Source: Xanthobacter tagetidis (GTDB lineage Bacteria; Pseudomonadota; Alphaproteobacteria; Rhizobiales; Xanthobacteraceae). Taken from it: 64,000 nucleotides of DNA. The notes under the pieces are model-generated. The model searched no databases. It saw nothing but the letters and a program-made list of their open reading frames with translations, and was not told where the DNA came from. The stretch is taken from positions 62,001 through 126,000 of the forward strand of contig NZ_RCTF01000009.1 of the NCBI RefSeq assembly GCF_003667445.1, read 5' to 3'. Positions within the stretch are counted from its first letter, which is position 1. Every line of letters begins with the position of its first letter. The translations under genes were made by a program, and so were the position numbers. Positions 41,822 to 51,290 of this stretch are shown piece after piece.

Positions 41822-44464
41822 TCAAGCCTGCGGGGCCGGCCTCAGGACGTCGAGGACATCCTTCAGCTTCGCGTTCTGCTCCAGGTCGATGGTGATGCCC
41901 GCGACATCCTTGGCGTTGTCTTCGAGGACCTTGTAGAAGCCGTGCTGCCAGTCCACGGCATAGGTTTCGGCAAAGTTGCGCGGCGTTTCGGTGAGGCCCG
42001 ATGCGTCGAAGACCACCGGCGGCGCGGCGAACGCCTCGCGTTCTCCGTCGTGCGTCACCACGACCGGGCGCTCCGAGGAGGGCTGCCGTGAGAGGCCGAA
42101 GTCGCCGACCAGATCATTGATCAGGGTGGCGGCAATGACGGCGACCTTGTCGCTCGACTGCTCGATCTTGTCGAAGGCGAGCAGGGTCCGCAGATCCTCG
42201 GCGATGCGCTTGTTGAGAGCGGAGCGCTGGGCGAGGCTCATCAGCTCGTTGACGATGGTTTTCGCGGCCTCGGCATCGAGCCCGGTCATCTCCAGGAAGG
42301 CGTCGTTCTCCGGCACCCGGCGCAGTTGAACCATCCAGCGCGAGATGGCCGCATTGGCGAGGCGCAGTTCCCGTTCATCCTCGCCGCGTGGACCGGAAGG
42401 CGGTCGGGGCGTGCCGGGGGCCGGCGCGGGGCGCGTGCCAGGGCGCGGTCTGGCAGGGACGGACTTCACAACGTCGTCCGAAGCGCCGCCGGTGGCCGCT
42501 GCGGCGATCCGCCCGGCACCCTGGAGGCTGTTGAACAGGAAGTCGGCAAGGTCGATGGGGTCGATCACGAGGGTTCGGAGCAGAGAGCCGAACGTGCCGC
42601 GGTCCAGGGTCACGTCGAGGCAATCGAACAGATGGTCGGCCGCGATGCGCTTGGCCTCCAGCCGCTGGGCGATGTCCGTGTCCTGGTAGAAGCGCCGCAG
42701 CAAATCGTGCAGGTCCCGGGCAACTTCGTCGAGGCGTCCGGAAATCTGGTTCAGCTTGAGTTGCGGATGGCAGATCGGCACCAGGTTCTCGACGATGTAG
42801 CCGACGCCGCCGTCATTCAGCTTCAGCGCCTCGTCGAAGGCGCGCGCGGGGCTCGCGAAATGCTCGGCCGCCTCGGGCAGGCCGATGAAGCCTTCGCGCA
42901 AGGCGGCGATGCGTTCGGTCTTCTCGTCGAGGAAGGCGACCTCCCGCCTGTCCTCGTAGCGGATGATCGCCTCGGCCGGATAGTTCGGGTTGCGGAACCA
43001 GAAGGTGTTGCGGAACGGCGCGTCCGGGGTCCAGCGCCGCGGCCAGGAATGGGCCTTGCCGAAGTAGCTCAGCAGTGATGCCTCGATCCGGTTGCGAAAC
43101 CTCAGGCCCGGCTCGGTGCCGGTGTCGCCGGCCTTGTCCACGAAATGGGTGTCGAACCAGGTCAGTACCAGGAACAGCAGCGTCGGCCCGCCGCGCCGCG
43201 CTTCGGGGGTGCGGCCGTGGGTGGAGCCGATCCAGTCGTTCACGAGATCCGGCAGCGTCACCACCTCCATGACGCTCGGGCGGATGCAGAGCAGCATGGA
43301 GGTGAGTTCCTGCTCGGCGACATACCGGTCGAAGAGATAGGCGATCTTGCCGCGCAGGAAGGTCTCCTTCAGCGCGTCCTCCTTCTCCTCGAAGAAGACT
43401 TCGAGATGGACCTTCTGCCGGCTGCGTGCGCCGGGGAAATCGAGCAGATCAGTGTCGTCGAAGAACGGGCGCGGACGCTCGTTCATCTCGATCTGCAACT
43501 CGGCGGTGAGAGCGGCAGCGCGGGCCCGGGGCAGCCGCACCTGGGCGCCGCTGGCGGAGCGCAGGTCCACCGCATCCCCGCCCTCGTCGGCAAGGCCGGC
43601 CAAGGTCGCCACGTCCAGTATGGAGCCGGTTCGCGGTATCAGGGCCGCAATGGGCGCGAACGCCTCGTCGGGCCTGCCGAGCTTCACGATCGCATCCGCG
43701 AGCGCGGTATAAATCCGGGTGAACGGCGCGTGGCCGCCCCACAGCATGCTGAACAGCTCGGCGCGCCCGGCAAGATCGAGCTGGGGCACGAGGCGGCGCG
43801 CGTCTTCCCAGAAGCGTCCGAGAGCGTCGAGCAGGCGCGCGCCGCCGAAATGCTTCTGGCAGTATTCCTCCAGGTCCAGGACGTCGTCCTCGGTCAGGCC
43901 GCTCGGGACCGGCGCGCGGCGCGCCAGAGCGGACAATGCGGAGGACAGCCGCCCAGGATCGGGAACGCTTTCCTTGGTCTGGTCGCCGTCGAAGAAATAG
44001 CTGTTCGCCAGAATCTTGACGACATCCATCTCGGTCAGCAGGCGCAGCCGCACCGGGAAACCGGGCGGCGTGGGCACCGCCGGGCGGCGGATGGTGAAGC
44101 GGGTGACGAGGCCGGTGGATTCCTTCTCGCCGATCGGGTTGATCTCCGAAAGGAAGTCGACCGGGTCCAGGCCGTCGAAGCGGGCCTTCAGCGGTCCTTC
44201 CGCCGGGCGGGCGAGCACCTCCACCAGGTAGGATTTGCCCGCCTGGCTCGGGCCGAACACGCCGACGCACATGGGCCGCTGGGCCGCTTTCGCGAGGCGC
44301 TCCGCCCGCAGGGCGCCCTTGCGCAGCATGCGGGTGAGGCTCTCGCGCTCGCGGGCCACGAGGTCGGCGTTCTTGTCGTCGTTCACCCAGGCCTCGGCGA
44401 TGCGGGCGTTCTGGGCAACGTCCTGGCACCGGCGGGCGAGGTGCTGCGATGACGGGTCGGTCAT
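41822..44464 (-). CDS. srfC: SrfC-family P-loop protein
   Basis: An 880-residue cytosolic protein of the SrfC putative virulence factor family (PF10139). The Walker A motif is GPSQAGKS at residues 71-78. A charged stretch including DTDLLDFPGARSR may be the Walker B/switch region. A Pro-rich insert near residue 670 (RPRPGTRPAPAPGTPRP) separates a C-terminal helical part. No membrane segment is visible. The family was named from Salmonella, where srfABC is an SsrB-regulated operon. Its molecular role is not established as far as I know. It follows srfB with 10 bp between stop and start and precedes paralog C by 10 bp, so it is co-transcribed. Confidence 0.88.
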   Translation of the reverse strand: MTDPSSQHLARRCQDVAQNARIAEAWVNDDKNADLVARERESLTRMLRKGALRAERLAKAAQRPMCVGVFGPSQAGKSYLVEVLARPAEGPLKARFDGLDPVDFLSEINPIGEKESTGLVTRFTIRRPAVPTPPGFPVRLRLLTEMDVVKILANSYFFDGDQTKESVPDPGRLSSALSALARRAPVPSGLTEDDVLDLEEYCQKHFGGARLLDALGRFWEDARRLVPQLDLAGRAELFSMLWGGHAPFTRIYTALADAIVKLGRPDEAFAPIAALIPRTGSILDVATLAGLADEGGDAVDLRSASGAQVRLPRARAAALTAELQIEMNERPRPFFDDTDLLDFPGARSRQKVHLEVFFEEKEDALKETFLRGKIAYLFDRYVAEQELTSMLLCIRPSVMEVVTLPDLVNDWIGSTHGRTPEARRGGPTLLFLVLTWFDTHFVDKAGDTGTEPGLRFRNRIEASLLSYFGKAHSWPRRWTPDAPFRNTFWFRNPNYPAEAIIRYEDRREVAFLDEKTERIAALREGFIGLPEAAEHFASPARAFDEALKLNDGGVGYIVENLVPICHPQLKLNQISGRLDEVARDLHDLLRRFYQDTDIAQRLEAKRIAADHLFDCLDVTLDRGTFGSLLRTLVIDPIDLADFLFNSLQGAGRIAAAATGGASDDVVKSVPARPRPGTRPAPAPGTPRPPSGPRGEDERELRLANAAISRWMVQLRRVPENDAFLEMTGLDAEAAKTIVNELMSLAQRSALNKRIAEDLRTLLAFDKIEQSSDKVAVIAATLINDLVGDFGLSRQPSSERPVVVTHDGEREAFAAPPVVFDASGLTETPRNFAETYAVDWQHGFYKVLEDNAKDVAGITIDLEQNAKLKDVLDVLRPAPQA

Positions 44465-44474
44465 AAAAAGATCC

Positions 44475-47400
44475 TCAGCCCACGGAAAGGATGCCGGTGT
44501 CGAGCCAGTATCCCTGGTCGCTGTTCAGGGTGTTGAGCACGAGCTCCATCTTGGCGCGGACGTCCACGCCCTTGGCGTCGAAGGCGCTCTCGATGCGGAA
44601 TTCCTCCTTCATGGATTCCGCCCGCAGCACGGCGTCGGGAATCTCCTCGTCGCGCTGATCGTCGCCATTGCGCTCCAGCACGATCTCGATCGGCCGGCTC
44701 ACCCGCGCCACGTCGAGGCCGGGCCGCATGCGCAGCCGGTACAGCGGCGAGGCGATCCAGCGCTCCAGCGGCAGCTGGCGGTAGCCGAGCCACATGGGCG
44801 CGTAATAGGCGAATGTCGCGCGCTGGCCGGCGCTGCCGCGGCGCTGGTCGAGGTCGATGTCGCGGAAATAGAGCTTGGAGTTGAGCAGGCGACCATCGCG
44901 CTCCATCTCGCCGATGTATTTGGCGGTCGAGCGCAGCCCGAGCCGGGCGGTGAAGATCGTGAAATTGGTGATCTGGCTCTCGGCGAGGGCGCACAGCATG
45001 CCGCCCACGGCGGTGGTGGTCTTGGGGTCGCCGATGCGCCGGTTGTCCGAGCTGCGGAACGGGAACCACCCGCCGGTCTTGTAGAGATGCAGCGGAATGA
45101 CCCGCTCCGGCCGGATCGCCAGCTTGTTGACGATGAGATCGACCACCGCCGGCAAGCGAGAAGGCCGGCCCGACAGCAGCAGCACGTCGCAATCCAGCTC
45201 GTTGATGGCCTCGCACATGTTGTTCACCACATGGTCGAGCACCGAGTGCACGACCTGGGCGATGATGGCGTCGTCGTGCTGGAACAGGCAGTCGGCGACG
45301 GCGAAATCCGTCGCGCCCTGCTCGCGCGCGGGCAGGTCGATGAAGTCGGTGATGCGCCGCGGCGGCAAGGCGAGGCGCGCGGTCTTGTTGGTCGCGCCCG
45401 CGAAGAAGTCGGTGAGCGGGCGGGGGCCCGGCGGCACGTCGGTCTGCGCGCCCCGCTGCTCCGCCTCGGACAGGATCTTGAGCGCGATCGGCTCCAGGAC
45501 GCGCAGCACGAACTGGCGGCGCAGGTGCTTTTCCTGCTCGGCCATGTTGGCGCGGTCGCCGCCGAACCGTTCCAGCAGGAAGCCGCGGGGGTCGGGGTGC
45601 CCGGTCTCGGCGAGGCGGGTCTGGATGGCGGGCAGGACGAGGCGCTCCACCACGCCCTTGAGGATGTCGTCGCCCGCCGTGCGGAATCCTTCGCGGAAGT
45701 TCTGGGTGGGCTTGATGGCGCGCCCTTCCAGATAATAGGTGGTGATCATGAGGTCCGAGGTGCCGCCGCCCACGTCGATCGAGGCGATGCGCACCGAGGG
45801 CTCGGGCACGGCGGCCGGCGCCGGCTGCTGCTCCGGCTCGGAGAACGGGCGCTTCTTGCCCATCAGCCGCATCAGCGCCTCGGTGGACCCTCCCAGCTTG
45901 CCCGTGATCTCTCCATAGAGGTAGACGAACTGGACGCAGCTGGCCTCGTCCCAGCTCACATGCACCTCGGGCAGGACGAGGCCCGGCGGCGGGTCGTCCC
46001 ACCAGCCCATGAGCTTCCAGATGAGCTTGACCGCCCCCTCTGCCCGCGAACGCATCAGCCGCTGTTCCTGCACCGAGATGGCCGGGGGCAGGGTCATGAT
46101 GATGCGCCGGAGCTTGCGCGGGGAATCCTTGGTCTTGCGCTGCTCGCGGACCGCCGGATTGTTGATCATGCTGAGCGCGTGGCAGAGGATTTCCGCCACC
46201 ATGAACGTGAACAGCGAGGAGCGCGAGAAGGACAGGCGCGTCGCTCCCAGCCGGTCGTCGGCGCTCATCGGGAAGCCATAGCGCTTGCGGTCGATCTCCA
46301 GTTGCTCGATCACGTCGCCCTTGAGATTGACGAACTGGCGCAGCGCCCGATCGATCAGCGGGCTCGTGCCGTCGGCGGCATAGTCGCGCTCCGGAAAGCG
46401 CCACTCCTGGTTCACCGCCTTGACGTCGCACAGATAGCGTTTCGGGCTGGACAGGCCGGTGCTCGCCTCGTTGCCCTGGGCGCCCTGGCGGAAGCGGGCG
46501 GCCTCCGGCCCCACCCGGACAGGGCTCGGCCAGAAGAAGGCGCGCGCCCGCGCCGAGCGCACCGACAGGTGCTGGCGCCCGAACCGCGCCTCGGAAAACT
46601 CGATATGGCTTTCGAACGGCTCGGTATAGGTGCGCTCCGGTTCCGACAGGTCGCGCAGGCCGAGCACCAGGGAATTGTTAAGGTCGACGCTGTCGTCGTT
46701 GGGATGGGATTCGATGAGGATGCCGCAGGTGCGGCTGTTGCCCACGTCCAGGATGAGATCGACCGACACCGGCTTGATCACCGGATTGGCCGAGACCGTA
46801 TCCACCAGCCGCATGATGCGCGGCTTCACCGTGATCGAGAGCAGTTCGAGGAAAGCGAGATAGCGGGCGCAGTCCTCCAGCGCATGGGGGAAGTCGCTGG
46901 CGCGCAGCGGACGGTCGGGATTGAGCGCCTGCTTGAACTCGCGGAACATTTCGGAAAGCCAGGCCGGCACCCAGTCCTGGAACCCGGCCAGCATCCTGCC
47001 CTCGTCGCCCGGAATGGGCGCGCCGAGGAACCAGGCGATGTCGGCGAAGGAATAGGCGAAGCGGAACTCGTGGTCGTTCGAGGCGTCCTCCCGGCTCGGC
47101 GCGGTGTAGGGGCGGTTCTGCCGCCGCTCCATGAGCTCGGTGTCGAAGGCGAAGATGACGCGGTGGCTGATCGCGCTGCCCGGTCCCCGCTCCGGCGCCT
47201 CCACCACCCGCACGCGCGCCCAGTTGGTCGGGCCGTGGTCGAGCGCCTCCACCCCGCCGGCGCGGCTCTTGATGCGCAGCATGGGCACCGGCACCCATTT
47301 CTCGCTGAACACCTCCAGGGCCTTGCGCTCGTCGATGGTGTAGGTGTGATCCGCGGGCAGCTCGGGGCCGTCATAGGCGCGCGACGGATTGGCTTCGTCC

Positions 47401-47576
47401 CAGGCGGTGATGAGCTCGTAGGTGCTTTCGCCGTCAGAGTGGCCGACCTCCCGCTCGATGAACCTGCGGGAGAAGCGCACCACCTGGTCGATGTTGAACC
47501 CGTACTCCACGAACTGGATGCCGCTGTTCGGCACCAGCCGGATGGTCGGACCAAAATCGACGAGCTTCGCGTACAT
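44475..47576 (-). CDS. srfB: SrfB-family actin/Hsp70-like ATPase-fold protein
   Basis: A 1033-residue protein of the SrfB virulence factor family (PF07520). The nucleotide-binding fold of the actin/Hsp70 superfamily can be read: phosphate-1 motif LILDVGNSRTCGIL (about residue 272), phosphate-2 motif IDVGGGTSDLMIT (about 597), and adenosine motif LLLSGRPSRLPAVVDLI (about 799). It is therefore probably an ATP-dependent scaffold or chaperone-like factor; hydrolysis is not shown. ATG 47576 was chosen because the family N-terminus fits and AGGAG precedes it; the frame is open to 47681. No signal peptide or membrane helix is visible. It is the centre of the seven-gene series. Confidence 0.88.
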   Translation of the reverse strand: MYAKLVDFGPTIRLVPNSGIQFVEYGFNIDQVVRFSRRFIEREVGHSDGESTYELITAWDEANPSRAYDGPELPADHTYTIDERKALEVFSEKWVPVPMLRIKSRAGGVEALDHGPTNWARVRVVEAPERGPGSAISHRVIFAFDTELMERRQNRPYTAPSREDASNDHEFRFAYSFADIAWFLGAPIPGDEGRMLAGFQDWVPAWLSEMFREFKQALNPDRPLRASDFPHALEDCARYLAFLELLSITVKPRIMRLVDTVSANPVIKPVSVDLILDVGNSRTCGILIESHPNDDSVDLNNSLVLGLRDLSEPERTYTEPFESHIEFSEARFGRQHLSVRSARARAFFWPSPVRVGPEAARFRQGAQGNEASTGLSSPKRYLCDVKAVNQEWRFPERDYAADGTSPLIDRALRQFVNLKGDVIEQLEIDRKRYGFPMSADDRLGATRLSFSRSSLFTFMVAEILCHALSMINNPAVREQRKTKDSPRKLRRIIMTLPPAISVQEQRLMRSRAEGAVKLIWKLMGWWDDPPPGLVLPEVHVSWDEASCVQFVYLYGEITGKLGGSTEALMRLMGKKRPFSEPEQQPAPAAVPEPSVRIASIDVGGGTSDLMITTYYLEGRAIKPTQNFREGFRTAGDDILKGVVERLVLPAIQTRLAETGHPDPRGFLLERFGGDRANMAEQEKHLRRQFVLRVLEPIALKILSEAEQRGAQTDVPPGPRPLTDFFAGATNKTARLALPPRRITDFIDLPAREQGATDFAVADCLFQHDDAIIAQVVHSVLDHVVNNMCEAINELDCDVLLLSGRPSRLPAVVDLIVNKLAIRPERVIPLHLYKTGGWFPFRSSDNRRIGDPKTTTAVGGMLCALAESQITNFTIFTARLGLRSTAKYIGEMERDGRLLNSKLYFRDIDLDQRRGSAGQRATFAYYAPMWLGYRQLPLERWIASPLYRLRMRPGLDVARVSRPIEIVLERNGDDQRDEEIPDAVLRAESMKEEFRIESAFDAKGVDVRAKMELVLNTLNSDQGYWLDTGILSVG

Positions 47577-47715
47577 GTCCCCCGAACTCCTGCCTTCAAC
47601 AGCCCAAGCGCACCGTTGGCCTAAGCTGAAGCCACTGGTGAGCGTCCCCCAATCATATCCGCAGACTACGATGAGGTGCACCGGATATGATATTAAAAGA
47701 TTACGTAACCACTAT
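47577..47715. promoter_or_regulatory. intercistronic region with 10-bp inverted repeat before srfB
   Basis: A 139-bp gap, AT-richer than its surroundings, between the SrfA-like gene and srfB. It contains ATCATATCCG at 47652-47661 facing CGGATATGAT at 47682-47691, a perfect 10-bp inverted repeat with a 20-bp spacer. This could be an operator for an internal promoter or an RNA hairpin affecting expression of srfB relative to the upstream genes. Confidence 0.55.
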
Positions 47716-49053
47716 TTACTGGGTAAGAGGCCACGTAAATTCGAATAAGGGCCTCCACTGCTTGAGGGGGGATGAAGGGACCGTGCCTTCAAAAACTTTG
47801 ACATCTCGCCCATTGACACGAAGAACAGCAGAAAACGGAATGGACGAACGTCTATCCTCGTTGAGACTGTGAAGTTTGACAAAAACTTTATAGATACCGC
47901 GCATGGATGGTTCTTGCGGAAAAATCATGTGTTCGACCGGCGCCTGCAACTCTCCTCCGATATTCATGTCCCTCATCAACCTGCCACCGCAGCCGGTGAG
48001 CCCTGAATGGGAAACCTGCGTTCCGTCTGGGCAAATGATCTTCAGGTCGAGGTCGGGCCTGCCGTTCCACGCAAGAGTAATCTCAACATTTCCCCGCTCC
48101 AGCTGGCTCCTGCGCTCCTCGATGTCGGGAACGGACTGCGGTCGCGGGGCCGGTGGCGCCGGCGGCGGACACTCGGCCGTGCAGCGCCCGGTCTTCTCGG
48201 CCAGGGCAAGTTCCCGCGCCTTCAGCTGGGCTTCCGCCGCCCGCTGCTCGGCTTCGACCGCCTTCAGCGCGGGACTGTCGGTGATGGCGGGGCAGTGATC
48301 CGGCAGGATGTGGCGGAGCACGCTTGGCCAGAGCGGCCCGAGGCCGCAGGACAGGAGCAGCCGCGCGGCCACCGCCAGCGCGAGCAGCGTCAACAAGATC
48401 CAGGCCAGGATGCGAAGGATCATCCGCCGCCGGGCGGCCGGGTCCGGGGGAGGGGGCGATGAGGTCGACGAAGCAGGCGCTTCGGGCGGCGGCGGGGCGT
48501 CTCCGCCCGAAGCCGCGCCCGAAGCGGCGCCCGACGCGGCGGCGAGGCTCCGGTCCGACGGTCGCCGGCCGGTGAGGGCGCCTGCGGCATTTGCCGCCGA
48601 CACGGTCATGCCGGACTGCAGCCGGTAGCCCCAATCCACCAGGACCGGACGCCCGTCCACCACGTAGATGCGCGCGGCGTCCGGCACCACCAGCGCATCG
48701 CGCAGGAACCGGGCGAGTTCCTGAGAGACGGCGCCCTCGGAGGTCATCCGCTCGGCCAAGGCGTCGATGTCGGCCTGCAGCTGAACGAGCTGGGTATAGG
48801 CGCGGCTGGCCGCGTCCTGCGGGAGCGCGGCGAGCTGGACCGCCTCGCCCGTGCCCTTCACATACCAGGCCGTATCCGCCTCGCCCGTGCCCATTGCGCC
48901 GAGCGGAACCGGCTCGGCGAACAGATAGGCGTGGTCCGGCCCGAGCCGGCTCGCCAGCAGCGAGACGAGTTGGTCGTATTGGCCGATCAGCTTGGGATTG
49001 ACCGGCTCAAGCCCGCGCCGGCTCGTCTCTGTGACCTTCGTGACCTCGGACAT
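47716..49053 (-). CDS. SrfA-like membrane protein with C-terminal beta-sandwich
   Basis: A 445-residue predicted single-pass membrane protein. Its N-terminal about 170 residues match the next gene: AYLFAEP, AWYVKGTGEAVQL and YVVDGRPVLVDWGYRL. This pattern resembles what I recall of SrfA-family N-termini. A low-complexity Ala/Gly/Pro stretch leads to a transmembrane helix (MILRILAWILLTLLALAVAA). A short coiled segment (KAVEAEQRAAEAQLKARELA) precedes a C-terminal domain (ITLAWNGRPDLDLKIICPDG) that looks like a DUF2135-type beta-sandwich. ATG 49053 is 10 bp from the protease gene stop; the open frame further upstream is a shadow of that gene. The last 250 bp are unusually AT-rich. Confidence 0.72.
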   Translation of the reverse strand: MSEVTKVTETSRRGLEPVNPKLIGQYDQLVSLLASRLGPDHAYLFAEPVPLGAMGTGEADTAWYVKGTGEAVQLAALPQDAASRAYTQLVQLQADIDALAERMTSEGAVSQELARFLRDALVVPDAARIYVVDGRPVLVDWGYRLQSGMTVSAANAAGALTGRRPSDRSLAAASGAASGAASGGDAPPPPEAPASSTSSPPPPDPAARRRMILRILAWILLTLLALAVAARLLLSCGLGPLWPSVLRHILPDHCPAITDSPALKAVEAEQRAAEAQLKARELALAEKTGRCTAECPPPAPPAPRPQSVPDIEERRSQLERGNVEITLAWNGRPDLDLKIICPDGTQVSHSGLTGCGGRLMRDMNIGGELQAPVEHMIFPQEPSMRGIYKVFVKLHSLNEDRRSSIPFSAVLRVNGRDVKVFEGTVPSSPLKQWRPLFEFTWPLTQ

Positions 49054-49063
49054 GGCGCTGGGC

Positions 49064-50752
49064 TCAGTTCTGCCGGGGAGTCTGAACGGGAGGGGCGGCG
49101 CCGCCCGCGGCGGGCGCTGGCGGCCCGCAAACGGCGTCGTCCTTGGGCGGGGTGACCGAATGGCTCGACAGGAAAGCGGCGATGCCGTCGCTGCCCAGCG
49201 CGTAGCGGGCGACCACCGGCAGGTCACGGGCGTCGGCGGGGATGCCGAATGTATTGATCCCGAGCACCCGGTCGCACATGTCCACCAGCGGACCGCCGCT
49301 GTTGCCTTTGGAAATGTCGGCGCTGTGCACGATGAACGTGACGCCGGCGCCTTCATGCGGCTGGAGATGGTTGATGATGCCGGCGGTGAAGTTCGGCACC
49401 AGCCGTGCCGCGCTCGACGCGTCGCCGCGGATCAGGCTGGCGAAGGCATCGTCGTTCCCCATGACGAGACCGGGGAATCCGGCCGCGATGGCGTTCTGCA
49501 TCAATTCCGGCCTGGTGGTGAGCTTGAACGGCGCAGCGTTGGCCTGTGGCGCGACCCTGAGCAAAGCATAATCGTCCAGTCCGTCGCCGCTCGTGGCGAT
49601 CACCTGGGCATCCACCACCCCCACGACCTTGCTTGCCACCTTGGCCTGACGCCGGTCTTCCACCACGTGCTGGTTGGTGACGATCAGATCCGGCGCGATG
49701 AAGAAGCCCGACCCGGTGTAGTTCCCCGAAATCACCAGCACCACGCCCTTGGAGATGCGGTCGGCCTTGCCCGTCATCTGTGGGGTCTGCGGCGGGCCGG
49801 CGGGCGCGGGGCTTCCCGGAGCGGGCTGCGGCGGATCGATCGCCGTCATCCGCGGCGGAAGGGCCGTGCTTTGACCCTGGCGCTGGAGGAAGGCCGGGCA
49901 ATCGAGAAGCAGGAGGGCATCGATCTGCGCGATGCGTTGATTGGTCCGCTCCAGAACCGAGCGGGCGATTTCGAGCGCGCGCGCATGCTCCGGCGTGATC
50001 CATTTGTCGCCCGGAAAGGCCAGCACGCCGGGTATGAACGACAGTGCGAGGGCGATGCCGGCCCCCAGGCTGCCCAGCACGGCGCAGCGGCCATGCGGCT
50101 TAGGCTCGCCCGGAACGGATGCCGGCACCGCGGCGGCGGCGCGCGGCGCGCCGGTCTCGGCCTCGGGCTTCGCCGCAGGCGCCATCGCATGCGCCGCCTG
50201 CGGCGACGAAAAACGCCGCACCCATTCCGCACGGGATGCCACCGGCGCCGGGAAGTCGCCGGCATGGGCGCCGAGGATGCCGGCAAAGTGCCGGACCCGG
50301 GCGGCCTCGTCTTCGATCAGCCCGGCGGGGAGCATGCCCCAATCCACCAGCACGGGCTGCCCGCCGACACTGAGGATGGAGCCGCTCGACAGCAGGTTGA
50401 GCATCGCCGAGACGCGGGCGCCATTGGCCGGATCGTAGATCAGCGGACGCAGCGCGGCGAGGCGGGTCTCCAGAACCCGCGTGACGGTAAGCGCAGACGA
50501 TGCGTCCAGATCCTCCAGAGGCCGGACGATGCCCTCATGGCGGGCATACCAATCCACGCGCGAATGCGCCGCTCCATTGCTGCGCGACACGCGCGGCTCT
50601 GCGAACAGCAGCGCGACCTCACGCCCAGAGCGCTGGGAGATGAAGCCAAAAAGATCTGCGAAAGACTCGATGACCGGGGTGTCGTCTATGGCGATGAGCG
50701 ATACATTCTGAAGGACACGACCGCCTACGAAAAAATCAGCTCCTGTTTCCAC
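49064..50752 (-). CDS. SrfA-like membrane protein with periplasmic trypsin-like serine protease domain
   Basis: A 562-residue protein, first gene of the series. The N-terminal about 160 residues carry the SrfA-like domain (ALLFAEP, RVDWYARHEGIVRPL, ILSVGGQPVLVDWGMLPAG). A transmembrane helix follows (about residues 224-246, LGAGIALALSFIPGVLAF). After a spacer with Cys and Pro comes a trypsin-like domain: His in VTNQHVVED (about 361), Asp in LDDYALLRV (about 391), Ser in KGNSGGPLVD (about 484), so the catalytic triad is complete. The protease would lie in the periplasm. The start is a GTG at 50752 without a clear ribosome-binding site, so the exact N-terminus is uncertain. No PDZ domain is visible, unlike DegP. 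Confidence 0.82.
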   Translation of the reverse strand: METGADFFVGGRVLQNVSLIAIDDTPVIESFADLFGFISQRSGREVALLFAEPRVSRSNGAAHSRVDWYARHEGIVRPLEDLDASSALTVTRVLETRLAALRPLIYDPANGARVSAMLNLLSSGSILSVGGQPVLVDWGMLPAGLIEDEAARVRHFAGILGAHAGDFPAPVASRAEWVRRFSSPQAAHAMAPAAKPEAETGAPRAAAAVPASVPGEPKPHGRCAVLGSLGAGIALALSFIPGVLAFPGDKWITPEHARALEIARSVLERTNQRIAQIDALLLLDCPAFLQRQGQSTALPPRMTAIDPPQPAPGSPAPAGPPQTPQMTGKADRISKGVVLVISGNYTGSGFFIAPDLIVTNQHVVEDRRQAKVASKVVGVVDAQVIATSGDGLDDYALLRVAPQANAAPFKLTTRPELMQNAIAAGFPGLVMGNDDAFASLIRGDASSAARLVPNFTAGIINHLQPHEGAGVTFIVHSADISKGNSGGPLVDMCDRVLGINTFGIPADARDLPVVARYALGSDGIAAFLSSHSVTPPKDDAVCGPPAPAAGGAAPPVQTPRQN

Positions 50753-51290
50753 GTCAGCGCTCGCTCGTTAGGGCCTCTCGCAGCACTCGACACATCGAAT
50801 TTCAATTGGGCATTCTCAAAAATGTATAAAATTCCAACGCAGAACAACATTCGAAAACAGAACGGTTCTCATTTCTACTATCTGCGTCTTTGATTTCTGG
50901 ATAACTTTGCATCGATGCAGAAAATCATATGCAATATATTATATAAATGGCAATCGGAATTTTTCGATCGGGCTGGAAGTTGACGTTACGTCGTTCGATC
51001 GGCGGCGGGGTGAAACGTAGCGCGCGGGGCGCGCGGCCGCATACCCCAAATGGAGTAGATCGCCCGAAGATCGCGGGGGTGCTCCGGCCGGGCTCTGACC
51101 ATCGTCGTGAGGCCCAACGGAAAATTCGCATCACGCGGCGGGCCTTCGCATCGAGCCGGTCGATTTCGCTCGCGCACGGCAGTTCGGCCGCTTCGGCCTT
51201 GCGTGAGGGAGCCGCCTGCACGGTGAGGCTCTGATCGTCGAGATGGATACTGACCCCGCGCAGCCCGCCCACGTCGATCAGCAGGCCCGC
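50753..51290. promoter_or_regulatory. AT-rich leader of the Srf-like locus
   Basis: A 538-bp gap between the protease gene and tRNA-Ser. The 50790-50965 part is strikingly AT-rich for this genome. It contains a perfect 12-bp palindrome TGCATCGATGCA at 50908-50919 and, on the minus strand, a TATAAT hexamer at 50943-50938; no good -35 box was found. It probably holds the promoter of the seven-gene series and may be a target of a nucleoid-associated silencer. The rest (about 51000-51290) is GC-rich. Confidence 0.5.
51115..51288 (-). pseudogene. possible gene remnant next to tRNA-Ser
   Basis: On the minus strand this stretch reads as a start-less open frame with natural-looking composition (LLIDVGGLRGVSIHLDDQSL...EIDRLDAKARRVMRIF) that then degenerates. 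It could be the tail of a gene left after an insertion at the tRNA. No family is recognised. Confidence 0.2.
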
